A stretch of DNA of 10,868 bases from Pseudomonadota bacterium. GTDB taxonomy: Bacteria > Pseudomonadota > Alphaproteobacteria > UBA8366 > JADFVY01. Position numbers and translations under genes: made by a program. The notes beneath the pieces were generated by a model, which did not search any database, was not told the DNA's origin, and saw only the letters and a list, made by a program, of their open reading frames with translations. Numbering within the stretch: position 1 is the first letter of the stretch; every line of letters begins with the position of its first letter. The stretch spans positions 1 through 10,868 of the forward strand of contig JADFVY010000484.1 in the NCBI GenBank assembly GCA_015222795.1. The letters run 5' to 3'. This document shows, in pieces, positions 4,902 through 10,868 of this stretch.

Positions 4902-6098
4902 ATGGAAACCATTCTCACAGTTGTAGCGACATTGATCGTTATCTGGTTCGTCTGGATAAAATACCAGCAGACCAGATGGCGGCATTTAGCGGACGACCTT
5001 TTGTTCGAGACCTACAAGGAATTAATGGCCATCGATTTCGACGCGCTGGTTGCCCGGGCCGGCGAGCCGCACAAGACGGAAGTGCACAGGGTCGGCGGCC
5101 ATCGGTTGAAGGTCGGCTGGCGGGTCGACAAGGTCGATGCACACCCGGGTTCGTTTGCGGGCTTTTCGGCTATCGACGACAGCGTACCCTCCGATGTAAG
5201 GCCCGACCAACGGCCCTGGATCAGGGAAGTCGAAGTGTCGATGTTCGTCGATTTCATAGCGCTGATCCCCTTCGTGGCCGATATCAGTTCCGGGTCCTCG
5301 CTGTACATTCGCCGGAACAGGGACGGGATCGCCAGTTCGGTCCGGCCGGTCCCCGATGCCTATGCCTTCCCCGTGAAAAGCCGATTGATGTACCTTGCCG
5401 ACCTGACGATCGAGGATGCCGCCAGTGTGGTGGACGGTGCCGGGAAACCAGAAATCACGCTGGCCGCATGTGCCGATGCAACGGCAGGAGCCAAGGGCTA
5501 TTGCTCCTACATCACGGACGGAACCAGCGAGGCCAGTGAGCGGATGAAATGGCTGCTGGATTTCGAAAAACCGGACCGGTTCCAGGTCCTGCAGGTGGCG
5601 GGGGACGATATCGATAGCTGGATTGCCATCGGGCGGGACAGCTTCCGGTATCTGGGGGATTGGTTCCACATGCCGGGCGAGGACGAATCCGCGTCGGGTA
5701 TCGGCGAGATTTTTGTGGCTGACCGGTATCTGGAGATGCTGCGAAGCGAACCGCCGTTTTCCGTCCGCATCTGTCGATTCGTGGACAGGCGTCCGTTTCT
5801 TCTCACTTTCGGCCGAGTAGAAATCGGATTCGGCTCCCAGAAAGTTGGCGAGCGTGAAGTTGTGCTGGTCGAGTATGAAACGGATACCATCGGCATTGAT
5901 GACTTCGACCGCCAAAAACATGGACCGTGGCAGGTAACGTTATGGATTGATCGCGCAAATGGGATGCTGGCACGGTTGGATGCCGGGGCCAAGATGCCTG
6001 ACGAGGATGGTGGCCATACCGATTTTCTGCTGAAACAGGTATTCGCCTATACCAGCCCCGCCGTGTCCCGGCCCGAAAATTGTCAGGAACTGGAATGA
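4902..6098 (+). CDS. Membrane-anchored protein of unknown function, possible LolA-like C-terminus
   Basis: A 398-residue protein that I do not recognise. Residues 3-19 (TILTVVATLIVIWFVWI) form one N-terminal membrane anchor without a signal-peptidase site, so the rest is probably periplasmic. Residues 55-190 contain alternating beta-type segments (KVGWRVDKV, REVEVSMFVDFIALIPF). Residues 195-385 resemble, in general style, LolA/LppX-type lipid-binding folds: a YITDGTSEA stretch, DRFQVLQVAGDDIDSWIAIGRDSFRYLG, and late LWIDRANGMLARLDAG. That resemblance is by eye and weak. The ATG at 4902 has no clear ribosome binding site. The stop overlaps, in ATGA form, the ATG of the short leader ORF before the ceramidase-family gene, so the two are probably co-transcribed and may both deal with lipids. 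Confidence 0.75.
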   Translation: METILTVVATLIVIWFVWIKYQQTRWRHLADDLLFETYKELMAIDFDALVARAGEPHKTEVHRVGGHRLKVGWRVDKVDAHPGSFAGFSAIDDSVPSDVRPDQRPWIREVEVSMFVDFIALIPFVADISSGSSLYIRRNRDGIASSVRPVPDAYAFPVKSRLMYLADLTIEDAASVVDGAGKPEITLAACADATAGAKGYCSYITDGTSEASERMKWLLDFEKPDRFQVLQVAGDDIDSWIAIGRDSFRYLGDWFHMPGEDESASGIGEIFVADRYLEMLRSEPPFSVRICRFVDRRPFLLTFGRVEIGFGSQKVGEREVVLVEYETDTIGIDDFDRQKHGPWQVTLWIDRANGMLARLDAGAKMPDEDGGHTDFLLKQVFAYTSPAVSRPENCQELE

Positions 6099-6205
6099 GT
6101 GACCCGCCGGGCCGGAATGCGAACAGTTGCAGGGCGGTCGCCTCGGAATCCGTGCGTTGGCCGGTGCCTGGTGCAGAGGCTCAGAAACAGGAGGCAGGGC
6201 AATAG
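6095..6205 (+). other. Short leader ORF (36 codons) coupled to ceramidase gene
   Basis: An ATG at 6095 overlaps the TGA of the previous gene (ATGA), with AGGA six bases upstream. It reads 36 codons to a TAG at 6203-6205, which overlaps the ATA codon proposed as the ceramidase start. The peptide has no recognisable domain. It may be a leader whose translation feeds ribosomes to the downstream start. It may instead be the original 5' end of the ceramidase gene, put out of frame by an indel. Confidence 0.3.
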
Positions 6206-6843
6206 GTAACGTCGATCTCTATTGTGAGCGGGTCGGTCCCGACTTCTGGGCCGAGCCTGTCAACGCCCTGACCAATATGGCGTTCATTCTTGCCGCGTTG
6301 GGAACCTGGCGTCTGTCTTCCAGGTCGTCCAATCCTCCAGACGGCATCCAGGTGTTGCTCGTAACCGCCGTGGCGATCGGCGTCGGTAGTTTCCTGTTCC
6401 ACACCGTGGCGACGGCCTGGGCGCGCGTTCTCGATATCGTTCCGATTCTCTTTTTCCAGTTGGCTTTCCTCTGGCTCTATGGGCGGCAAATCATCGCCCT
6501 CAAGCGATCCACCATGACCGTGGCGTTGACGGCGTATCTTGCGGTATCGATCGCCGGCCGCCAATTCCCGGAGATATTGAACGGCTCCCTGATCTATGCG
6601 CCGACTCTTCTGGCCATTCTCGGGCTCGGCATCTATCACGCCAGGCATGCGGCGGTTGCGCGATTCGGCCTGCTGGCCGCGGCAGCGGTGCTGGCGGCGG
6701 CGGTGCTGTTCCGGTCAATCGACAACGCGGTGTGCGGCACGTTCCCCATCGGAACACATTTTCTGTGGCATCTTTCGAATGGCGTTGTCGTGTATCTGGC
6801 CGTTCGAGCGCTTGTTCATCACCAACCAACGCAATTCCGGTAA
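6127..6843 (+). CDS. CREST-family ceramidase-like membrane hydrolase
   Basis: A multi-span integral membrane protein of the alkaline ceramidase/Per1/CREST type, expected to be a zinc-dependent amidase acting on ceramide-like or other amide-linked lipids. Counting from the codon at 6202, the motifs are DLYCER..DFWAEPVNALTNMAF (5-28), GS63FLFH67 with D78 (VLDIVPI), and H186-F-L-W-H190 near the end. S63, H67, D78, H186 and H190 match the family's active-site set. About six or seven hydrophobic helices are visible. The first standard start in frame is TTG 6127, used here as the limit. However, the family usually begins a few residues before the DLYCE motif, where AGGAGG (6189-6194) sits seven bases before ATA (6202). 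Residues encoded by 6127-6201 are then probably not part of the protein. It follows the LolA-like gene closely and converges on the Fe-S fusion gene. Confidence 0.85.
   Translation: MQGGRLGIRALAGAWCRGSETGGRAIGNVDLYCERVGPDFWAEPVNALTNMAFILAALGTWRLSSRSSNPPDGIQVLLVTAVAIGVGSFLFHTVATAWARVLDIVPILFFQLAFLWLYGRQIIALKRSTMTVALTAYLAVSIAGRQFPEILNGSLIYAPTLLAILGLGIYHARHAAVARFGLLAAAAVLAAAVLFRSIDNAVCGTFPIGTHFLWHLSNGVVVYLAVRALVHHQPTQFR
6189..6194 (+). promoter_or_regulatory. Shine-Dalgarno that implies an ATA start
   Basis: A perfect AGGAGG ends seven bases before ATA at 6202-6204, the ideal spacing. No ATG, GTG or TTG lies at a usable distance in the ceramidase frame. Translation from this codon gives (M)GNVDLYCE, matching where homologues begin. 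Confidence 0.5.
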
Positions 6844-6934
6844 TGCGCAGGACCGGTAGGTTCGGGAGTTCCGGATCTCCATCATCGTTGGCACGGGCTT
6901 TTTGGAGGGTACTCGCGGGCTTTCCAGTTTGGGG

Positions 6935-7045
6935 CGGTTTGTTTCTTGCGCCCTCAGGCGCCGGGCGGGCGCATCCGCCCGCTTGGCTCCTCGCATAAGC
7001 TCGGGCCCGCACCTCATCCTGAGCCTGTCGAAGGACGCGGGCTTG
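6935..7045 (+). repeat. GC-rich hairpin repeat, copy 1
   Basis: This lies between the convergent ceramidase and Fe-S fusion genes. It shares with 9378-9483 and 9501-9596 a body that includes CCGCTTGGCTCCTCGCATAA and GCTCGGGCCCGC. It also contains CATCCTGAGCCTGTCGAAGG, a string frequent in intergenic repeats of alphaproteobacteria and relatives. Internal hairpins include GCGGGCG (6965-6971) with CGCCCGC (6976-6982). It may help end transcription from both sides. Confidence 0.85.
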
Positions 7046-7139
7046 GGGAGCGGACGAATTGGCCAGTATGGGACTCAACAAATGGCGGGGTCAGGCTGAG
7101 CTAACCCCTCATCCCCTCATCATCCGTGACCTACACTCG

Positions 7140-9203
7140 TCAATTCTTCTCGTCCTTGAAATTCACGCGGAAGTGGGAACCATCGCAGAATGGCTTGTTC
7201 CTGGACGCGCCGCAGCGGCAGAGCGTGTAGATCTGGCGCGTGGCGCCCTCGGACCAGAACGAGGTCCGCAAGGGTATTTCCCCCTGCATCTCGTAGGGGC
7301 CGTCACGGCGGATGCGGATGCCCGGCGGCTCCGTATGATCGGGACCGGTCTCGCCCTTGACTGTGTAACGCAACGCGCCCGAGGGACAGCGGCGTATGAC
7401 ATCGATAATCTGTTCCGCGTCCGCACGGTCGGGCTGAATCCAGGGCTGCCCCGTGGCGATGCGGACGACGCCACCATGGTGGAAGACCGACGGCAGCCCG
7501 GCCGCGCACTCCCCGGCGGCGCAGCATTGCAGCTTGTTGAAATGCACCGTGATCTCCTCGCCCGGGAAGTCTTTTATGCCGTCCGGCGTGTGCTTGGCGC
7601 CGCGTTCACTCGTGAAACCGCGCCTTGCGTGCGTGCCGTCGCAAAACGGCTTGTTCTTCGACCCGCCGCAACGGCAAAGCGCCATTTCCGGGCTCGTTGG
7701 CAGCGCTTCGCCCTTCGAGTTGGTGAACCGCTCGACATTCCTGACGAGCAGGGGGCCGTTGACCGCGGGGTTGACGGCAGATTCCTGGCCGGCCTCGATC
7801 GACCGGAATTCCCCGAGTTCGGCCTCCGCGTTCCAATTGCGGTCCGCCGGCGCGAACTCCAGGCTCAGGGCCTGCAGCCCGGCCACCGCTTCCTCCACCT
7901 CCGGCGGAAGCCGATCCGCTCGTGTCGCAATGAGCTTCGTCGCGAAGTTGGCAAGCTCATGCAGCCGCTCGCCGAAAAAGATCCAGGCCGACTGCTTGTG
8001 CGGCAGCAGGTGAACGCCGCGCGTGATGCCGAAGCCGGGCCCGGCGGTCATTCCGGCGAGCGACGGATCATGGCTGACCGGCATCTTCGTCAGCGCCTCG
8101 CCGAGCGGCCGGGTCACGTTCCTCATCAGACGCATGGTTCCGTCCGCCAGTTTCTCGAGTTCCTCCTCGGATTCCTCGATATGCGCGAAGAACCGCAGGA
8201 AAATCAGCAGCATGGTGTCGTAGGCGCCGTTGAACAGCTCGGCCACCTGATGCGTCAGCGGGTCGGCGATCAATGTGCCGCCGCTTGCATCGTCATGAAA
8301 GCGCGTGATCGGATTGGACAGGACGGGCCGCGCCGGCTCGAACGTCTCCCCGCTTTTTTCGGCCGCGGCCCTCGCCTCCATATATTCGTGGTAGATGGTC
8401 CGGAAGACCCAGAAATGCGCGTCCGGATGGGCCCTCGTCGGCGCCTCGCCCTGCTCGAGCACCATTGCGATCGCGTCGAGAGCCGAGCGGCGGTCGGTGA
8501 CCGCTTTCAGCATCCCGCCGAACTGAAGAAAGCTCGCATTCGCCTGGGCCTCGGGCGGCCCTATGAACAGTTCGCCCTCCGGTATGCCGGAAAGGCCCGT
8601 CATGATCTTGTGATAGAATTCAGACTGGGTCGTGAAATCGATGTCGAAGGGCTCGCAGGCGGCAATTATCTCGGCCACGCCTCCGTCGGCGACGCAGCCC
8701 TCATCCAATCCCTTCCGTTCGGAGACCCGCGCCAGGATCGCGTCAGCCTCTTCCTGCTCCTTCGCCGAGAGGATCCCGGCCTCGGGCATTTCGATGCACA
8801 TGAAGGACTCGAGCGTCTCGCGCGAGAACGGCTCGAGCGTCATCAGATTGTTGATCGGAAGTATCGTCCCGCGCAGCGGAAAATTCGGCCGCCGCAGATG
8901 CGGCGCGCCGCCGATGGCCGTCAGGATGTTGATCATCTGTGACAGGTGCAGCATCTCCTCGACGCTGACCTTGACCAGCCCGCGCTTCCAGCCCCGCACC
9001 ATTTCCGCCTGCTCGGGCGTCAGGCCGCCCTCGCTCACGTCGCTTTTCAGCGAGTAGGCCGCGAACAGATAGATGCAGGCGACATTGTGCTCCAGTTCGC
9101 AAGCTTGCGAGAGCAGATAGATCAGCTCTTCCCGATTTGCCACGGCGGCGATGTGCGAGCGATCCGGCAAGGCTCCTTTTTGAGCCCCTTGTGTGTCTGT
9201 CAT
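7140..9203 (-). CDS. Ferritin-like / CDGSH / Fer4_19 / CDGSH fusion protein
   Basis: A 687-residue protein starting at ATG 9203, with GGAGG five bases upstream. Residues 24-430 form a ferritin-like region of the iminophenyl-pyruvate dimer synthase (VioB/RebD-like) type, with possible metal ligands E36, E38, H39, E83-x2-H86, E195 and H272/E273. A complete CDGSH [2Fe-2S] motif follows: C510-x-C512...P519-F-C521-D-G-T-H525. Residues 550-615 are a Fer4_19-type (YjdI-like) module with C560/C561, C566 and C606-P-S-G-A. A second CDGSH motif is C662-x-C664...C673-D-G-S-H677. One chain would therefore carry a putative di-iron site and three Fe-S clusters, suggesting redox chemistry or electron relay in the cytoplasm. 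The substrate is unknown, and no biosynthetic partner genes lie nearby. It stands alone between the hairpin repeats. Confidence 0.88.
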   Translation of the reverse strand: MTDTQGAQKGALPDRSHIAAVANREELIYLLSQACELEHNVACIYLFAAYSLKSDVSEGGLTPEQAEMVRGWKRGLVKVSVEEMLHLSQMINILTAIGGAPHLRRPNFPLRGTILPINNLMTLEPFSRETLESFMCIEMPEAGILSAKEQEEADAILARVSERKGLDEGCVADGGVAEIIAACEPFDIDFTTQSEFYHKIMTGLSGIPEGELFIGPPEAQANASFLQFGGMLKAVTDRRSALDAIAMVLEQGEAPTRAHPDAHFWVFRTIYHEYMEARAAAEKSGETFEPARPVLSNPITRFHDDASGGTLIADPLTHQVAELFNGAYDTMLLIFLRFFAHIEESEEELEKLADGTMRLMRNVTRPLGEALTKMPVSHDPSLAGMTAGPGFGITRGVHLLPHKQSAWIFFGERLHELANFATKLIATRADRLPPEVEEAVAGLQALSLEFAPADRNWNAEAELGEFRSIEAGQESAVNPAVNGPLLVRNVERFTNSKGEALPTSPEMALCRCGGSKNKPFCDGTHARRGFTSERGAKHTPDGIKDFPGEEITVHFNKLQCCAAGECAAGLPSVFHHGGVVRIATGQPWIQPDRADAEQIIDVIRRCPSGALRYTVKGETGPDHTEPPGIRIRRDGPYEMQGEIPLRTSFWSEGATRQIYTLCRCGASRNKPFCDGSHFRVNFKDEKN

Positions 9204-9377
9204 GGAATCCTCCAACCCACGGTGATCCGCATTTCCTGGAACCACTCTAACCTTGGCCCGGCAGTACAACAAGCCGGAAGATTCTGGACGTCTCCGCGTT
9301 CTTGGTCCGCCGAACTGCCGGCGGCCCGCGCCCCGTTCGGATGGTTGGCTTGGCCGGACCGAACCAACCCCAAGCCC

Positions 9378-9483
9378 GCCGGGCGCGGGCATCCGCCCGC
9401 TTGGCTCCTCGCATAAGCTCGGGCCCGCGCCTCATCCTGAGCCTGTCGAAGGACGCGGGCTTGTCGCGGGCGGCGCCCGCTCC
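9378..9483 (+). repeat. GC-rich hairpin repeat, copy 2
   Basis: The fullest copy. It has hairpin 1 GCGGGC-ATCC-GCCCGC; hairpin 2 GCCCGCG and CGCGGGC around the CATCCTGAGCCTGTCGAAGG segment; and hairpin 3 GCGGGC-GGC-GCCCGC. It is separated from copy 3 by 17 bases of T-rich spacer and lies in the same orientation as copies 1 and 3. Confidence 0.85.
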
Positions 9484-9500
9484 TGTTTTTGTTTGTTGTT

Positions 9501-9596
9501 CCCTCAGGCGCCGGGCGCGGGCATCCGCCCGCTTGGCTCCTCGCATAAGCTCGGGCCCGCGGTCGCGGGCTTGTCGCGGGCGGGGTTGCCCGCTCC
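9501..9596 (+). repeat. GC-rich hairpin repeat, copy 3 (internal deletion)
   Basis: Same order as copy 2, but the segment between the arms of hairpin 2 is reduced to GT, leaving a tight GCCCGCG-GT-CGCGGGC stem. Hairpin 3 has a different 6-base loop. It ends immediately before the purB stop codon (9597), so the purB transcript would run straight into it; a 3'-end or termination role is plausible. Confidence 0.85.
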
Positions 9597-10868
9597 CTAA
9601 CCCGCGAACACCCTGTCGAAGATGAAGTCTACCTGCTTCGTATGGTACCCCATGTCGAACATGTCATCGATCTCCGCCGCGCTCAGATGCTCGGCGATTT
9701 CCTTATCTTCTTTGAGAAGCGTCTGGAAATCCTTGCCCGCTTCCCACACCTGCATGGCATTCCGCTGGACCGCCTTGTAGCTGTCCTCGCGGCTGAGGCC
9801 CGCCTGAGTCAGCGCCAGCAGCACGCGCTGGGAATTTACCAGGCCCTTGAGACGGTTGAGGTTGGCGTCCATCGCGTCGGGGTAGACCACCAGCTTGTCG
9901 ATCACGCTCGTCAACCGCGCCAGGGCGAAGTCCAGGGTCACCGTGGCGTCGGGGGCGATCATGCGCTCGACCGAGCTGTGGGAGATGTCGCGTTCGTGCC
10001 ACAGGGCGACGTTCTCCATCGCCGGCACCACGGCCGCGCGCACCATGCGGGCCAGGCCCGTGAGGTTTTCGGTCAGGATCGGGTTGCGTTTGTGGGGCAT
10101 GGCCGAGGAGCCCTTCTGGCCGGGGGCGAAATATTCCTCTACCTCGCGGACCTCGGTGCGCTGCAGATGGCGGATCTCGGTGGCCAGGCGCTCGACGCTC
10201 GACGCAATGACGCCCAGCGTGGCGAAATAGGCGGCGTGGCGGTCGCGCGGGATTACCTGGGTGGAGACCGGCTCGGGGCGGAGCCCCAGGCGGCTGGCGA
10301 CATGGGCCTCGACCGCCGGGTCGATGTTGGCGAAGGTGCCCACCGCGCCGGAAATCGCGCAGGTGGCGATCTCCTCGCGGGCGTTCAGCAGGCGGCCGCG
10401 GTTGCGCGCGAATTCGGCGTAATAGCCGGCGAGCTTCAGCCCGAAGGTCACGGGCTCGGCATGGATGGCGTGGCTGCGGCCCATGCAGAGCGTGTATTTA
10501 TGCTCCTTCGCGCGGCGCTCAAGTGCCGCCAGCAGATTGTCCATGTCGGCGAGCAGGATGTCGGTGGCCTGGGTGAGCTGTACCGACAGGCAGGTATCCA
10601 GCACGTCCGAGGAGGTCATGCCCTGATGCACGAAGCGGGCCTCGTCGCCCACATGCTCGGCCAGATTGGTGAGGAAGGCGATGACGTCGTGATGGGTCTC
10701 GCGCTCGATCTCGTCGATGCGCGCGATCTCCCATTTGCCGCGCTTCCAGACCGCCTCGGCGGCCTCCCTGGGGATCACGCCGAGCTCGGCCTGGGCGTCG
10801 CAGGCATGGGCCTCGATCTCGAACCAGATGCGGAACTTGTTCTCCGGCTCCCAGATTTTCACCATTTC
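9597..10868 (-). CDS. purB: Adenylosuccinate lyase (5' end outside window)
   Basis: Adenylosuccinate lyase works twice in purine synthesis, splitting fumarate from SAICAR and from adenylosuccinate, as a cytosolic homotetramer. The visible 422 residues cover nearly the whole enzyme: VKIWEPENKFRIWFEIEAHACDAQAELG at the start, the HQGMTSSDV segment, GRSHAIHAEPVTFG with the catalytic histidine region, and the fumarase/lyase signature GSSAMPHKRNPI with the active-site serine. The C-terminal lyase domain is complete to VFAG. The Met at 10865 is probably not the start. In alphaproteobacterial homologues about nine residues (of the IPRYSRPE type) precede MVKIW, and the codon before it here is GAA (E), so the frame remains open off the right edge. 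The stop directly abuts repeat copy 3. Confidence 0.96.
   Translation of the reverse strand, partial: EMVKIWEPENKFRIWFEIEAHACDAQAELGVIPREAAEAVWKRGKWEIARIDEIERETHHDVIAFLTNLAEHVGDEARFVHQGMTSSDVLDTCLSVQLTQATDILLADMDNLLAALERRAKEHKYTLCMGRSHAIHAEPVTFGLKLAGYYAEFARNRGRLLNAREEIATCAISGAVGTFANIDPAVEAHVASRLGLRPEPVSTQVIPRDRHAAYFATLGVIASSVERLATEIRHLQRTEVREVEEYFAPGQKGSSAMPHKRNPILTENLTGLARMVRAAVVPAMENVALWHERDISHSSVERMIAPDATVTLDFALARLTSVIDKLVVYPDAMDANLNRLKGLVNSQRVLLALTQAGLSREDSYKAVQRNAMQVWEAGKDFQTLLKEDKEIAEHLSAAEIDDMFDMGYHTKQVDFIFDRVFAG

Larger units (their letters stand above)
9204..9596. other. Intergenic region with two hairpin repeats
   Basis: About 390 bases between the Fe-S fusion gene and the end of purB, both on the minus strand. 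The part from 9204 to about 9377 should hold the fusion gene's promoter, but I see no strong match. GGTTGG (9343-9348) and CCAACC (9364-9369) form a small inverted repeat. The rest is repeat copies 2 and 3. The open frames here encode only repeat-derived Arg/Ala-rich peptides and are not genes. Confidence 0.6.

Noticed and set aside
5022..5921. 299-codon minus-strand frame opposite the membrane-anchored gene
   Set aside because: His/Pro/Arg-rich shadow of 4902-6098; the plus frame has an N-terminal membrane helix and sensible composition.
7059..8942. 627-codon open frame on the plus strand
   Set aside because: It lies opposite the Fe-S fusion gene, whose minus-strand product has clear CDGSH and Fer4_19 motifs. 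The plus product is Arg-rich with no domain, a typical antisense shadow in high-GC DNA.
6936..9596. Repeat copies as CRISPR or as ends of a composite transposon
   Set aside because: Three irregularly spaced copies with internal hairpins and no spacers, cas genes or transposase.
9247..9625. Arg/Ala-rich frames across repeat copies 2 and 3
   Set aside because: Peptides such as ADARARRL are translations of the repeat and recur with it; not genes.

Overview
The window looks like chromosomal DNA of an alphaproteobacterium, possibly of the Rhodospirillales. The reasons are the high GC content, a typical alphaproteobacterial-type PurB, an MJ0042-type zinc-ribbon protein, a prokaryotic CREST-family ceramidase homologue, and a GC-rich dispersed repeat containing CATCCTGAGCCTGTCGAAGG. 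The lineage is an inference from general family knowledge; no search was run. There are nine protein genes I would defend, plus one uncertain leader ORF. No rRNA, tRNA, CRISPR array or intact insertion sequence was seen.

Layout. (1) 1-300: a small minus-strand zinc-ribbon protein whose tail is built from 33-bp tandem repeats. (2) 300-754: mostly empty, with a 26-bp perfect palindrome and an AT-rich promoter that drives (3) an isolated HNH/IcmJ-like zinc protein (755-1276), followed by GC-rich hairpins. (4) 1371-3680: a pair of related direct repeats bracketing a cyclopropane fatty acid synthase (cfa, 1808-2980) and a bacteriohemerythrin (3114-3518). (5) 3708-4695: a TetR/WHG-type repressor divergent from a small single-span membrane protein, with two tandem operator-like palindromes between them. 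(6) 4711-4788: a long structured palindrome. (7) 4902-6843: a membrane-anchored protein of unknown function, then a ceramidase-family membrane hydrolase whose natural start seems to be a non-standard ATA codon behind a perfect Shine-Dalgarno, at the end of a short overlapping leader ORF. (8) 6935-7045 and 9378-9596: three copies of a modular hairpin repeat on either side of (9) a 687-residue fusion protein (ferritin-like, CDGSH, Fer4_19, CDGSH) on the minus strand. (10) purB, cut by the right edge.

How the genes fit together. Several act on membrane lipid or iron and oxygen chemistry: Cfa modifies phospholipid acyl chains, the CREST hydrolase probably cleaves an amide-linked lipid, hemerythrin binds O2 through a di-iron site, and the fusion protein carries a possible di-iron site plus several Fe-S centres. 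This is an accessory patchwork rather than one operon. The only clear regulatory unit is the TetR-small membrane protein pair. The most unusual items are the four-module Fe-S/ferritin-like protein, the ATA start with its coupled leader, and the two repeat families whose hairpins are kept while their sequence or loops change.
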